From the NCBI RefSeq assembly GCF_007846085.1, contig NZ_VOEJ01000006.1, forward strand, positions 124,001-188,000: 64,000 nt of DNA, in the 5' to 3' direction. Positions 34,141 to 43,298 of this stretch are shown here, one piece after another. Position numbers and translations under genes: made by a program. Source of the DNA: Mucilaginibacter pallidiroseus (lineage in GTDB: Bacteria; Bacteroidota; Bacteroidia; Sphingobacteriales; Sphingobacteriaceae). Position 1 is the stretch's first letter. The number at the start of each line of letters is the position of its first letter. Under the pieces are notes generated by a model. It had not been told where the DNA came from, ran no database searches, and saw nothing but the letters and a program-made list of their open reading frames with translations.

Positions 34141-34175
34141 AAAACGGCCTTTTTAGTGTTAAAAAGGCCGTTTGT
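34141..34175 (-). terminator. Intrinsic terminator of the FtsB/DivIC-like gene
   Basis: A perfect 14-bp stem AAACGGCCTTTTTA/TAAAAAGGCCGTTT with a 4-nt loop, followed by T-rich sequence on the minus strand. Confidence 0.85.
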
Positions 34176-34217
34176 AGCGATATTATTACAATACTTATAC
34201 TATCAGAAATATTTAAT

Positions 34218-34514
34218 TCAATCTTTCTTTTCGTGCACAATAACAAATATGTCTTCGTTATCTTTCTTCATCAGATATTTCTCGCGGGCAAATTTTTCGA
34301 GCTTGACTTTGTTTGAGTTAAGCTCATCAAGATCCTTGTTTACCTTGGCAGTTTCGTCTTTGTAAAACTGCTGCTCCGCTTCCAGCTTGTTTAGTTGCTG
34401 ATGATACTCGTATTGAGAGAAGAGATCATTTTTATCAAAGAATATCATCCAAAGCACAAAAGCCACAGTTGCCAGGAAAAACTTATTCCGGATCAGGTCA
34501 AAAAGGCGCTTCAT
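34218..34514 (-). CDS. Septum formation initiator (FtsB/DivIC-like) protein
   Basis: A 98-residue single-pass inner-membrane protein of the FtsB/DivIC family in the divisome. A short cytosolic segment (MKRLFDLIRNK) precedes a TM helix (about residues 11-27), then a coiled coil rich in Glu, Lys and Leu (YEYHQQLNKLEAEQQFYKDE) and a C-terminal EKFAREKYLMKKDNEDIFVI block typical of the family. The frame is open to 34568, but a TATATTTG box at 34565-34572 places transcription inside that extension, so ATG 34514 is used. Confidence 0.88.
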   Translation of the reverse strand: MKRLFDLIRNKFFLATVAFVLWMIFFDKNDLFSQYEYHQQLNKLEAEQQFYKDETAKVNKDLDELNSNKVKLEKFAREKYLMKKDNEDIFVIVHEKKD

Positions 34515-34564
34515 TTTTACTGGATCGATTTTCACTTTAAAGCTATTTAATTTTTTTGAGGGTT

Positions 34565-34598
34565 GCAAATATAAATTAGTGCTTAGGCACTTAGCAAA
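34565..34598 (-). promoter_or_regulatory. Promoter of the FtsB/DivIC-like gene
   Basis: On the minus strand TTTG (34598-34595) is followed after 22 bp by TATATTTG (34572-34565), close to the Bacteroidota -33/-7 consensus. It predicts a leader of about 45 nt before 34514. Confidence 0.5.
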
Positions 34599-34751
34599 TA
34601 ATTATTGCCTGATTGTGCCTATAAGCAGTTAACCGTTTAACAACCAAAAAATTAAAATTTGGTTGCCGGTATTTGTAAATAAAAAAGCGAAGATCATATC
34701 AGCCCAAAAGCTAATTTCAATCTTCGCTCATAAATGCTATGCTGGTACCGC

Positions 34752-36128
34752 TTACCTGCGGCCGCCGCTCATGCCGCTGTTGCCGCCGGCTTTTGCTTTA
34801 TTGCCGCCACCGCGACTATTGCCGCCCGGCCTTCCGCCGCCACCCGATGGGCGCTTGTTACGGCCACCATTACGGCTGCCGCCACCACCTGCTCCTTGTC
34901 CGCGACCGGCCGAACCGCCAACGCCTCCTTTTTTGGCCTTGGCAACGCTGATCATTTTCCCGGTCATACGCGATTCAATAATCTGCATGCTGATAGGGTA
35001 AGGGTGGCCTTCTTCTACAGGTATTTCTTTAGCTATGAGCTTGTGTATATCTTTTAAGTATTCCAACTCGTCCTCGCCATCGCAAAAAGACATGGCAATA
35101 CCGCTGGCACCTGCCCGGCCTGTACGGCCAATGCGGTGTACATAGGTTTCGGGTATGTTGGGTAATTCGTAATTTACTACGTGGGTAAGCTCGTCAATAT
35201 CAATACCACGGGCAGCAATATCCGTAGCTATCAATACGCGTGTGGTACGGTTCTTAAAGTTTGTCAACGCACGCTGCCTAGCATTTTGCGATTTGTTGCC
35301 ATGTATGGCTTCGGCTGTTATGCCGGCTTTGTGCAAATCCTTAACCACCTTATCAGCCCCATGTTTGGTGCGGGTAAATACCAATAAGGTTTTTATCTCT
35401 TTATCTTTCAGGATATGGTTCAGCAAGTTCTTTTTGTCACTTCTGTCAACAAAATAAACTGCCTGCTTTATAGTGTCGGCGGTTGATGATACCGGTGCCA
35501 CTTCAACACGTGCAGGGTTGCTTAAAATAGCATCGGCCAGATGTTGTATCTCTTTAGGCATAGTTGCCGAAAAGAAAAGCGTTTGCCTTTTGGCAGGTAC
35601 TTTGGCAATTATCTTTTTTACATCGTTAACAAAGCCCATATCAAGCATACGGTCGGCCTCATCAAGTATCAGGATACGCAGTTGTTGCAGGCTGATGTAA
35701 CCCTGGTTCATTAAATCCAGCAGGCGGCCAGGCGTTGCAATCAATATATCTACACCACGTTTAAGCGCGTCTGTTTGCGGGTTTTGTGATACGCCACCAA
35801 AAATAACAAGGTTTTTAAGCCCTGTATTTTTTCCGTAAGCGGTAAAGCTGTCGGCAATTTGTATGGCTAACTCGCGGGTAGGGGTTAACACAAGCGCCTT
35901 AATGGATTTTTGCTCTTTGTGCTTTTGCCTGTCGTTGTAAAGCAGTTGCAGGGTTGGTATAGCAAACGCAGCGGTTTTGCCTGTACCGGTTTGCGCACAA
36001 CCAAGCAAATCGCGGTTTTGCAGTATGTATGGTATTGCTTGTTGTTGTATTGGGGTGGGAGCTGTATAACCCTCGGTTTGTAAAGCCTTTAAAATTGGCT
36101 CAATTAATTTAAGATCTGTAAATAACAT
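34752..36128 (-). CDS. DEAD-box RNA helicase (RhlE-like)
   Basis: A 458-residue ATP-dependent RNA helicase. Motifs in order: [16 protein letters not shown] (I), PTREL (Ia), GGVSQN (Ib region), [20 protein letters not shown] (II), FSATMP (III), and in the second domain [21 protein letters not shown] (V) and [12 protein letters not shown] (VI). The last 55 or so residues are almost only Gly, Ser, Arg, Asn and Lys (RGG-like), a disordered RNA-binding tail. RhlE-type helicases act in RNA decay, cold adaptation and ribosome assembly. Confidence 0.94.
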   Translation of the reverse strand: MLFTDLKLIEPILKALQTEGYTAPTPIQQQAIPYILQNRDLLGCAQTGTGKTAAFAIPTLQLLYNDRQKHKEQKSIKALVLTPTRELAIQIADSFTAYGKNTGLKNLVIFGGVSQNPQTDALKRGVDILIATPGRLLDLMNQGYISLQQLRILILDEADRMLDMGFVNDVKKIIAKVPAKRQTLFFSATMPKEIQHLADAILSNPARVEVAPVSSTADTIKQAVYFVDRSDKKNLLNHILKDKEIKTLLVFTRTKHGADKVVKDLHKAGITAEAIHGNKSQNARQRALTNFKNRTTRVLIATDIAARGIDIDELTHVVNYELPNIPETYVHRIGRTGRAGASGIAMSFCDGEDELEYLKDIHKLIAKEIPVEEGHPYPISMQIIESRMTGKMISVAKAKKGGVGGSAGRGQGAGGGGSRNGGRNKRPSGGGGRPGGNSRGGGNKAKAGGNSGMSGGRR

Positions 36129-36302
36129 TTAATGTTTGTAAGGTAATATTGCTATCGCGATGAAATACGCGGGATCCGGAAAGGTATAGTTTGATCAATG
36201 CCGTAAATCAACGGTAGTAAGCCGCAAATATACGCTTTTTGTAGCAAAATTATTTTACAGGTATTTGGCAACTGGCAGGCTGACTATGAAGTTTTAAAAC
36301 CC

Positions 36303-37397
36303 TTATCCAATTTGCTCCCACTTGCCGGTATTCAGGCTGCGGTAAATGGCATCTATTATCTTCATATCTTTCAAGCCCTCTTCTCCGGGTACACGGCTTT
36401 GCTTTTTGAGGTTTACACAAGTGGCAAAGTCATCCATTTGCGCAGCTTGTTGGTTAATGTTTGGTATTTGCATTGGCTTACCATTAATTTTGCCATCAAG
36501 CCCGTCGTAGCCGAAGGCCGGCCCTAGTTCAAAATTGCCTTTAGTAGCAGTTGCTTTCAGGTAGCTCCAGTTATTATTATAACTGCTTTTACCGGTTACT
36601 TTTGCACCGCCGGGAAACTTAAGTTCCCAAAAAATGGTTTCATCAACTTCTTTAAATAATACCGGGTTGGTTTTTTCCTGTGTGGCTTTTACCGCAATCG
36701 GCTCTTGCCCAAGTGTATAACGCGAGCCTTGTATAGAATAGATACCCATATCCATCAAAGCACCACCGCCCGAAAGGGCTTTCTTTAAACGCCAGGCATT
36801 AGGGTCGCCGCCATATTTAAACCCATTGCCGGTATCAAGTGCAGTTACCTTGCCAAATATTTGCTTTTGCCCCAGGCGCATCATCTCCATATTATGCGGC
36901 TCAAAGTGCAGGCGATACCCGATTGATAATAACCTGTTGTGTTTTTTACAAGCGGCAATCATTTCACGGCACTCGGCAGCGTTAAGAGCCATGGGCTTTT
37001 CACAGATAACATGTTTGCCTGCAGCTGCCGCACGTATGGTAAACTCTTTATGCATAGACACAGGCAAAACAACGTACACGATATCGATATCCTTGTTACT
37101 GGCTATGCTATCGAAATTTTTATAGTTGTAAATATTTTTTTGAGGGATGTTATACTTGGCCGACCATGTTTTGGCTTTCTCCGGCGTGCCGGTAACCAAG
37201 CCAGCCAGGTAACAATTTTTAGTTTGCTGCAAAGCCGGCGCCAACTGCCCGCCCGCGTAACCACCCAAGCCTACCAGCGCTATCCCTAACTTTTTACCTG
37301 CATTGCTGGCTGCCAACACGTTTAAAGCCGGGGCCAAAGTTAATGCACCGGCTGCAAGAGCCGATTGTAAAATAAAATCTCTGCGTGTTGTTTTCAT
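36303..37397 (-). CDS. Tat-exported Gfo/Idh/MocA-family oxidoreductase
   Basis: A 364-residue NAD(P)-dependent oxidoreductase with a twin-arginine signal (MKTTRRDFILQSALAAGAL), so it is folded before export to the periplasm. The Rossmann domain has GIALVGLGGYAGG and then VYVVLPVSMHKEF and HVICEKPMALNAAEC with the EKP catalytic Lys. The substrate, probably a sugar or sugar derivative, is unknown. It is a single gene with no sugar-utilisation cluster around it. Confidence 0.9.
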   Translation of the reverse strand: MKTTRRDFILQSALAAGALTLAPALNVLAASNAGKKLGIALVGLGGYAGGQLAPALQQTKNCYLAGLVTGTPEKAKTWSAKYNIPQKNIYNYKNFDSIASNKDIDIVYVVLPVSMHKEFTIRAAAAGKHVICEKPMALNAAECREMIAACKKHNRLLSIGYRLHFEPHNMEMMRLGQKQIFGKVTALDTGNGFKYGGDPNAWRLKKALSGGGALMDMGIYSIQGSRYTLGQEPIAVKATQEKTNPVLFKEVDETIFWELKFPGGAKVTGKSSYNNNWSYLKATATKGNFELGPAFGYDGLDGKINGKPMQIPNINQQAAQMDDFATCVNLKKQSRVPGEEGLKDMKIIDAIYRSLNTGKWEQIG

Positions 37398-37597
37398 GGT
37401 TATAATGCTTGGTATTCAGTATTATAACACCAAAAAGTTGTGGATTGTTTATTTAGTTTTGAAGGCTTTAGCCGTGTAGTGCCATATCACACAATTAAGT
37501 CTTTGACAAGCTCAGCCTGACGCGGAATCGCAATCGTATAATCCGGAAGGTTAGATCTTTGGTAGTCTCAGACTTATACTACTACAATAAGAAAATA

Positions 37598-38416
37598 TTA
37601 CAGCCCTGCCTTGTATTTGCCTATTGCCTTTACAACAGATTTAACAATTTCGCCCTGGCCCTGTGCCGAGTTCAGGTACTTTTCGTCTGATGGGTTATTT
37701 ATGAAGCCGGTTTCAATCAATATTCCGGGCATGCCGCTTTGTTGTAGTACTAATAGCCCTTGCTCGTGCACGCCTGCGCTGTGGCGGCCGTCGGTGCCGG
37801 TAAATTCATCATCAACCAGGTTGCCGAAATGGATACTTTGTTTACGATATCGCTGCTGAAAAGCAGCCAACACTATGGCATTCACTGCAGCATCTTCGCC
37901 ATAACCATTGTATTTTTTCTTATAGTCTTTCTCTTTATAGATAGATGCATTCTCGCGAATAGCCTCTAACTGTTCCTGCTTGCGGTGGAAACCATAAACC
38001 AATAATAGTGCGCCGCTACGGGTACCTTTCTTTTGCGGGGTAGAGTTACAATGGATAGAAATAAACAGGTTGGCCTTGGTTTCGTTAGCGATCTCGGCGC
38101 GGCGGTGCAGCTCAATAAATTTGTCGGTGCTACGGGTCATTACTACATTAATGCCTGGCATGTCATTTAAAATGGCATCTTTCAGCTTGCGGGCAATGCT
38201 TAATGCAACCGTTTTCTCGTTTGAGAATGCCCCATGAGCGCCGGGGTCTTTACCACCATGCCCGGCATCGATAACAATGGTTTTAAACTGAAACTGACTT
38301 ATTTTTTCGGGTCCGGATGTTTTTTTTAACGACTGCGCGTGTAGTGCCTTACCGATTATAAGTAATAAAATAACCGGCAGCAAATAGTAACACTTTCTTA
38401 CAAAACCCTTTAACAT
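37598..38416 (-). CDS. N-acetylmuramoyl-L-alanine amidase
   Basis: A 272-residue zinc amidase (Amidase_3, AmiA/AmiC type) cutting the peptide stem off muramic acid during cell separation. Signal peptide or anchor at the N-terminus (VILLLIIGKALHAQS), then zinc motifs in TIVIDAGHGGKDPGAHG, the Glu block LHRRAEIANE, SIHCNS and the C-terminal GILIETGFINNPSDE with catalytic Glu. A TACCTTTG box ends 4 nt before the ATG. Confidence 0.93.
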   Translation of the reverse strand: MLKGFVRKCYYLLPVILLLIIGKALHAQSLKKTSGPEKISQFQFKTIVIDAGHGGKDPGAHGAFSNEKTVALSIARKLKDAILNDMPGINVVMTRSTDKFIELHRRAEIANETKANLFISIHCNSTPQKKGTRSGALLLVYGFHRKQEQLEAIRENASIYKEKDYKKKYNGYGEDAAVNAIVLAAFQQRYRKQSIHFGNLVDDEFTGTDGRHSAGVHEQGLLVLQQSGMPGILIETGFINNPSDEKYLNSAQGQGEIVKSVVKAIGKYKAGL

Positions 38417-38420
38417 GCCG

Positions 38421-38428
38421 CAAAGGTA
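38421..38428 (-). promoter_or_regulatory. -7 element directly upstream of the amidase start
   Basis: Read on the minus strand this is TACCTTTG, ending 4 nt before the ATG at 38416; a leaderless mRNA is predicted. Confidence 0.5.
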
Positions 38429-38552
38429 AACGGATTGTTCAAAAATGCCAATGCATCAGTAAACAGATTAAGATTTTTTACTTTGAGGCAAAATTGATGA
38501 AACTTTTGCTTTTCTGCACCCGTAAAACCAACCGAATACTGTGTTAAAGATT

Positions 38553-38891
38553 ATGAACGAGATTGTAGCTTCATCAACAACTACTATATTTTTGGCCTTC
38601 GCTGTTATAGGCTCTGTGTTGGTATACCTCATATTGTTATTTGATAAAAGACAGCGTCGAAAACTTAAAGCTGTTTTAAGTAAAACGGGCGATGTAAAGC
38701 CCTTATTTATGGTACGTGCTGCTAATGAAAAGTTGCACACTATCAAACAGATCTGCGATAATGATGCTTCGGCTGCCCGCACCTTGGTGGCCAGGCAACT
38801 GGATGAGTTGGTAGCCGATTATGATAAAGGTAACATTAGCCTTAACGATTATTGCAATAAGCTTAACCGCCTGCTAGCCATGGTGGCCTAG
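38553..38891 (+). CDS. Hypothetical single-pass membrane protein
   Basis: A 112-residue protein with one N-terminal TM helix (FLAFAVIGSVLVYLILLF, about residues 12-29) followed by a basic stop (DKRQRRK) and a soluble, helix-rich C-terminal part (IKQICDNDASAARTLVARQL). No family recognised. The ATG at 38553 is chosen over the GTG at 38541. It lies 60 bp upstream of mnmD, which has its own promoter. Confidence 0.6.
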   Translation: MNEIVASSTTTIFLAFAVIGSVLVYLILLFDKRQRRKLKAVLSKTGDVKPLFMVRAANEKLHTIKQICDNDASAARTLVARQLDELVADYDKGNISLNDYCNKLNRLLAMVA

Positions 38892-38896
38892 ATAAA

Positions 38897-38928
38897 ATTG
38901 CTGTTGCCGGTATAACGCACTAACTTTG
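38897..38928 (+). promoter_or_regulatory. Promoter of mnmD
   Basis: ATTG (38897-38900) followed after exactly 20 bp by TAACTTTG (38921-38928) matches the Bacteroidota -33/-7 consensus closely. It predicts a leader of about 20 nt before the ATG at 38952. Confidence 0.55.
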
Positions 38929-38951
38929 CGGGCATACTAATTGCCTTTACA

Positions 38952-39638
38952 ATGCCCGATCATTTAACAATTGTTAGCACTGCCGACGGATCAAAAACCA
39001 TTTACAACGCACTTGTTGGCGAAAATTACCATTCCAAACATGGTGCCTTGCAAGAGAGTAAGCATGTTTTTGTACACTCGGGGCTGGAGTACTTTCTTGC
39101 TGGCGGCAACCAGTCGGTTGGCGAGGTTTCTATTTTAGAAGTGGGCTTTGGTACTGGGCTTAACTTTTTACTCACGGCAGATTTTTGTGTTGAGCATAGT
39201 GTAAAACTTAATTATACCGGTATCGAGGCTTACCCGCTAAGTGCCGGGATGATTGCACAAACCGGGTATGATGAGTATGTGTCGCCCGCTATTTGGCAAA
39301 GCTTTTTGTCTTCCTATCCCAGCGCTTTAAGCAACAATACTTTGCTGAATGATACTTGCCGGTTCAATGTGGCCGTTACCCAACTCGCCGATTTTGCTTC
39401 CACCTTTAAATTTGACGTTATTTATTTTGATGCATTTGCAGCAGTTCACCAACCCGAAATGTGGAGCGACGAAGCCATTACACACACGCTTCAGTTTTTA
39501 AAACCCGGCGGCGTATTTGTTACCTATGCCATAACCGGTAACCTTAAACGAGCGGTAAAAGCGCAGGGATTAAAGGTGGAGAAAGCACCCGGCGCCCCAG
39601 GGAAACGCGAAATGTTGCGGGCTACCCTGCCGTTATAA
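38952..39638 (+). CDS. mnmD: tRNA 5-methylaminomethyl-2-thiouridine methyltransferase MnmD
   Basis: A 228-residue SAM-dependent methyltransferase of the DUF752 type that finishes the mnm5s2U modification at tRNA wobble position 34. Blocks: DGSKTIYNALVGENYHSKHGA at the start (shown split: DGSKTIYNAL, GENYHSKHGA), SAM-binding ILEVGFGTGLNFLLTA, YFDAFAAVHQPEMWS and the end VEKAPGAPGKREMLRA. The oxidoreductase domain of MnmC fusions is absent, so this is the stand-alone methyltransferase. Confidence 0.88.
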   Translation: MPDHLTIVSTADGSKTIYNALVGENYHSKHGALQESKHVFVHSGLEYFLAGGNQSVGEVSILEVGFGTGLNFLLTADFCVEHSVKLNYTGIEAYPLSAGMIAQTGYDEYVSPAIWQSFLSSYPSALSNNTLLNDTCRFNVAVTQLADFASTFKFDVIYFDAFAAVHQPEMWSDEAITHTLQFLKPGGVFVTYAITGNLKRAVKAQGLKVEKAPGAPGKREMLRATLPL

Positions 39639-39659
39639 TAGTCTAATTTCAATTATTCG

Positions 39660-39730
39660 CGTCATGCTGGATTTGTTTCAGCATCCCACCAGACATAGCA
39701 CGTAAGATGCCGATATGCATCGGCATGACG
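39660..39730. repeat. Dispersed palindromic intergenic repeat, copy E
   Basis: Ends CGTCATGC and GCATGACG pair perfectly, and an inner palindrome ATGCCGAT-ATGC-ATCGGCAT lies near the right end. The block TTGTTTCAGCATCCCACCAG is repeated at 39760-39779, 90 bp further on. Related to the copies at 13063, 13168 and 33351. Confidence 0.65.
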
Positions 39731-39748
39731 TGTTTTTTTAGCCAAAGG

Positions 39749-39779
39749 TCCTGCTGAACTTGTTTCAGCATCCCACCAG
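39749..39779 (+). repeat. Partial copy of the same repeat
   Basis: Shares the block TTGTTTCAGCATCCCACCAG and most of its left flank with copy E, as a direct repeat. It lacks a right arm. Confidence 0.6.
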
Positions 39780-39842
39780 AATTTCTAATCTACATAGCCT
39801 TGTAATTTAAAATAGTTAACAGCTAACCTTTTTCATTTAACC

Positions 39843-39850
39843 TATCTTTG
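39843..39850 (+). promoter_or_regulatory. -7 element directly upstream of mazG start
   Basis: TATCTTTG ends 3 nt before the ATG at 39854; a leaderless mRNA is predicted. Confidence 0.5.
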
Positions 39851-39853
39851 TGT

Positions 39854-40657
39854 ATGGCTATTACTCCTTCTGTAACCGCATACACGCCGGCAACCGCCTT
39901 TGAGCGCCTTTTAACCATTATGGATGATCTGCGCCTCAACTGCCCATGGGATAAAAAACAAACCATGGAAAGTTTGCGTCACCTTACCATCGAGGAAACC
40001 TACGAACTGTCTGATGCCATACTTAGCGGCGATATGGACGAGATCCGGAAAGAACTCGGCGACATTATGCTGCACCTTGTGTTTTATGCCCGCATAGCAT
40101 CAGAAACCGACGCCTTTAATATTACCGGCGTGCTTAATGGTATTTGCGATAAGCTCATCAATAGGCACCCGCATATATACAGTGACACCGAGGTGGCCGA
40201 CGAAAATGATGTTAAGCGCAACTGGGAGCAGATTAAGCTTAAAGAAGGAAACAAATCTGTTTTGGGCGGTGTACCGGCTTCCTTGCCGGCGCTCGTAAAA
40301 GCATCGCGTATACAGGAAAAGGCCCGCGGCGTTGGCTTTGATTGGGAAAACAAGGAGCAGGTTTGGGCCAAGGTTGAGGAAGAATTACAGGAGTTTAAAG
40401 ACGAGTACAATGTAGCGGATGCAAGTACCATCGACCATGAAAAGGCCGAGGGCGAATTTGGCGACCTCATGTTTTCGCTCATCAACTATGCGCGCTTTAT
40501 CAACATAAACCCCGAAGATGCGCTTGAAAAAACCAACCGTAAATTTATAAAGCGCTTCCAATACCTGGAAGAGCGGGCAAAAGAGGCGGGGCGCAACCTG
40601 CATGACATGAGCCTTACCGAAATGGATGTATTTTGGAACGAGGCTAAAAAGTTATAA
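39854..40657 (+). CDS. mazG: Nucleoside triphosphate pyrophosphohydrolase MazG
   Basis: A 267-residue all-alpha NTP pyrophosphatase that converts NTPs to NMPs, cleaning damaged nucleotides and lowering ppGpp. Two MazG repeats are visible: CPWDKKQTMESLRHLTIEET with EELGDIMLHLVFYA-like KELGDIMLHLVFYARIA (metal-binding ExxD), and the second with EEELQEFKDEY and EGEFGDLMFSLINYARF. The ATG at 39854 is preferred to the TTG at 39848. Confidence 0.94.
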   Translation: MAITPSVTAYTPATAFERLLTIMDDLRLNCPWDKKQTMESLRHLTIEETYELSDAILSGDMDEIRKELGDIMLHLVFYARIASETDAFNITGVLNGICDKLINRHPHIYSDTEVADENDVKRNWEQIKLKEGNKSVLGGVPASLPALVKASRIQEKARGVGFDWENKEQVWAKVEEELQEFKDEYNVADASTIDHEKAEGEFGDLMFSLINYARFININPEDALEKTNRKFIKRFQYLEERAKEAGRNLHDMSLTEMDVFWNEAKKL

Positions 40658-40719
40658 TATACAGGCAAAGTGTAGCGTTTGTGTATATTGCATCGTAACC
40701 TGCTGTATTACCTAACATT

Positions 40720-41169
40720 ATGAAGAAGTTATATGTATTCCTTTTGCCGGCACTTGTAGTTTTGAGTGCGGGTTGTATAAAATCAGTAGATAGTGGTAAC
40801 CTTACCGGTGTAACTCCATCCGGGTCATACGCGGGCGAGTTCAGGTTGCTGCTTAAACCTAAGAATAAAACAACCTTTGATACCACTAAGGCCACTATCA
40901 GGCTGGAGTTGACAAATAATATAGACTTTAAAGTATTGGGCGATACTACTGTTGTACACGCCGGCAGCAAAGGTACATACGGTGCTGGCAGTGGCACAAC
41001 TGCAAATCTTATATCATTTATTGATACCACTTACCCTCGCACAGGTAAAGCCACCAAAACGCACTTAAACGGTACATACGTTTTTAGCAGTACTGCAGAT
41101 GGTTTGCAGCTGCTTAGCACCAGTGCCGATACGTTGCGACTGGAATACGATCTTAAGCGTGTTAAATAA
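40720..41169 (+). CDS. Hypothetical lipoprotein
   Basis: A 149-residue protein with a clear lipobox (VVLSAGCIKS), so it is probably lipid-anchored. The mature part is Thr- and Ser-rich with beta-strand alternation (GEFRLLLKPKNKTTFDTT, TLRLEYDLKRVK), which suggests a small beta-sandwich. No family recognised. It precedes the ECF sigma factor operon by 130 bp on the same strand but a link is not shown. Confidence 0.7.
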   Translation: MKKLYVFLLPALVVLSAGCIKSVDSGNLTGVTPSGSYAGEFRLLLKPKNKTTFDTTKATIRLELTNNIDFKVLGDTTVVHAGSKGTYGAGSGTTANLISFIDTTYPRTGKATKTHLNGTYVFSSTADGLQLLSTSADTLRLEYDLKRVK

Positions 41170-41299
41170 TCTTCAATAAACATCCGCACTGCAATCTGGA
41201 AAGCAGTAAAAAAATATTTACCGGCATGTATCAATGTGCCGAGGGCCCGCGTAATGTAAATTAGATATCCGGGCCGGAGATTAACAACTTAACTATTAA

Positions 41300-41854
41300 A
41301 TGCACTTAGTTTCGCGCATTACTGAGGAAGATATTGTCAGTAACTGCAAAAAAGGTAGCCTTAAACACCAGGAATTGCTGTATAAGCAGTTCTATGGCTA
41401 CGCTTTGGGTATAAGTGCCCGCTATAGTTTCAATGAAGATGATGCCACAGAAGTGGTTAATGATGCTTTTATAAAAGTGTTTAATAACATCGGCAATTAT
41501 AATTCCGACAAACCTTTCAAGGCATGGCTGCGCACCATTGTGGTTAATACCGCTATTGACCGCCGCCGTAAAGAAATGAAGTATCTGGCCAATACGGATA
41601 TTGATGATGCTGTAGCCGTTGGCACAAATGCCACCGCAATCGAGAACCTAAACGCAAACGATATTTTAAAATTGATGAAACAGCTGCCGCAGGTGCAGCT
41701 AACTATTTTTAACATGTATGAAATTGATGGCTACAGCCATGATGAGATTGGGCAGTTGTTGAACCTGCCTGCCAGCTCGTCGCGGGTGTATTTGAGCCGG
41801 GCAAAAGAAAAGCTAAGGCAGCTGTTAACTAAAGAAACGAAAAGTCATGGATGA
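41300..41854 (+). CDS. ECF-type RNA polymerase sigma factor
   Basis: A 184-residue group IV sigma factor. Region 2 covers about residues 25-95 (GYALGISARYSFNEDDATEV, DAFIKVFNNIGNY, KPFKAWLRTIVVNTAIDRRR), and region 4 about 120-180 (LPQVQLTIFNMYEIDGYSHD, LPASSSRVYLSRAKEKLRQL). It would direct polymerase to a small regulon in response to an envelope signal. Its stop overlaps the next start by 8 bp, so it is coupled to the membrane-spanning gene, a likely anti-sigma factor. Confidence 0.92.
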   Translation: MHLVSRITEEDIVSNCKKGSLKHQELLYKQFYGYALGISARYSFNEDDATEVVNDAFIKVFNNIGNYNSDKPFKAWLRTIVVNTAIDRRRKEMKYLANTDIDDAVAVGTNATAIENLNANDILKLMKQLPQVQLTIFNMYEIDGYSHDEIGQLLNLPASSSRVYLSRAKEKLRQLLTKETKSHG

Positions 41855-43298
41855 TTTGTTTGATAAAAAATTGAACAACCATATCAGGGACGTATTTGAA
41901 CAATACGAACACCCCGGCGATGCCGATGCCGGCTGGGCGCAGCTAAGGCAGCGTTTCCCGGCGCAGCAGCGCCGCAGGCCTGCGGCCTGGCTTTGGTGGA
42001 GCAGCGCTGCCGCTATTTTATTGGTTGTTGCAGGCCTGGGCTTTTGGCTTACCGGCAATAACAATACTGCCAACACTGTTGCGCAAAACAAGCCTGTAAA
42101 AACGCAGCAAGTGCAGCGCGATACCACTACTGCTGACAAACTGGACAATCCAATAGAGGCTGACCAGCAGGCTGTTGCTAAAAATGCACCTCTAAACTCA
42201 ACAAAACCTCAACCTATCGATCCTTTTTTACATAATAAATACAACACTGTTGTACAGCAGCCGGTTTATGCCAACGTATTGCCTGTGCAAACAAACACGC
42301 CTACAGCTATAAAGCAAACAGTGGTGCCAATTGGTGCCATGCAAACTCCTGAAATACAAGCCAATGGTGTTAACGCAAATGGTGTTGCAGCAACTGTAAT
42401 TGCACAAAACACTGCAGCGGCGAAAGCCCCTTCAGATAGCGTAAGTGTAATGCCATCGAAAATACCTTCGGGCCAAATTGCAGATGGGCAGCAAACAATT
42501 ATCGCAGCTAATACAAATAACAGGAGCAGCCAGGATGTCAAGCCAAAACAGCGCTCTATAATTGAGTTGCTCGAGGCAGATAAAGTTAATAACCCGGTTG
42601 CCAAAGCAGATAAGGAAAAACAGAATAGGGATAAAAAGGTAAATTTCAGCGTTTATGCGGCTACCTATTTCAATTATGCTGAAGGGAGTACAAACCAGGT
42701 AAACGCAGGAGCCGGCTTTACGTCTGATATTAAACTTACTGGCAAACTTAAGCTATCAACCGGCATGGCATTGGCTCAAAATTCATTAAAATACAACAGC
42801 GGCCTGCCCGAAAATAGTAATGCGCGTGGGGCAATGTATTCGGCAGCGCCCGTGTCTGATCCTGTTTTGCGGCCCGATGGTTTATTTGCAGCTAATGCAG
42901 CGGTTCCGGTTTTCAGGAACTACAATGCAAGCCTTATTGGTTTGGATGTACCAATCAACTTAAAATATGAATTTAACCCCGAGAAAAGTGACACTTATGT
43001 GTCGGCGGGTTTAAGCTCCGGTACTTTCATCGGCGAGAAATATACTTACAACTATGCTTACAGCAATTCGCGCAGTGCCGAAACACAAAGCGCAGTAAGT
43101 ACAAATAGCTTTAACGGCTTTTACTTTGGCCGCACACTCAACTTTTCGTTTGGAGTGGGTTATCCGCTTGGTAAAAGTAATAGTTTGATCATTGAACCTT
43201 TTGTAAAATATCCGCTTGAAGGCATGGGCGCGCAAAATCTGCGCTTTGGTGCCAGCGGCCTAAACCTAAAAATCAGATTCAAAAAATCACGGCAATGA
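41847..43298 (+). CDS. Putative anti-sigma factor fused to an outer-membrane beta-barrel
   Basis: A 483-residue protein with an unusual layout. Residues 1-46 are polar and cytosolic-like (MDDLFDKKLNNHIRDVFEQY, then WAQLRQRFPAQQRRRP); a TM helix follows (about 47-68, WLWWSSAAAILLVVAGLGFW). Residues 70-262 are a low-complexity linker rich in Ala, Asn, Gln, Thr and Pro. From about 265 to the end the sequence alternates like an outer-membrane barrel (VNFSVYAATYFNY, INLKYEF, LNFSFGVGYPLG) and ends GLNLKIRFKKSRQ. Position right after the ECF sigma gene suggests an anti-sigma factor (inference). No classical zinc anti-sigma motif or FecR domain is seen. Confidence 0.7.
   Translation: MDDLFDKKLNNHIRDVFEQYEHPGDADAGWAQLRQRFPAQQRRRPAAWLWWSSAAAILLVVAGLGFWLTGNNNTANTVAQNKPVKTQQVQRDTTTADKLDNPIEADQQAVAKNAPLNSTKPQPIDPFLHNKYNTVVQQPVYANVLPVQTNTPTAIKQTVVPIGAMQTPEIQANGVNANGVAATVIAQNTAAAKAPSDSVSVMPSKIPSGQIADGQQTIIAANTNNRSSQDVKPKQRSIIELLEADKVNNPVAKADKEKQNRDKKVNFSVYAATYFNYAEGSTNQVNAGAGFTSDIKLTGKLKLSTGMALAQNSLKYNSGLPENSNARGAMYSAAPVSDPVLRPDGLFAANAAVPVFRNYNASLIGLDVPINLKYEFNPEKSDTYVSAGLSSGTFIGEKYTYNYAYSNSRSAETQSAVSTNSFNGFYFGRTLNFSFGVGYPLGKSNSLIIEPFVKYPLEGMGAQNLRFGASGLNLKIRFKKSRQ

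Noticed and set aside
34663..35057. Pro/Ala-rich open frames antisense to the helicase tail
   Set aside because: They are the reverse reading of the Gly-rich codons of the DEAD-box helicase C-terminus and follow its composition.
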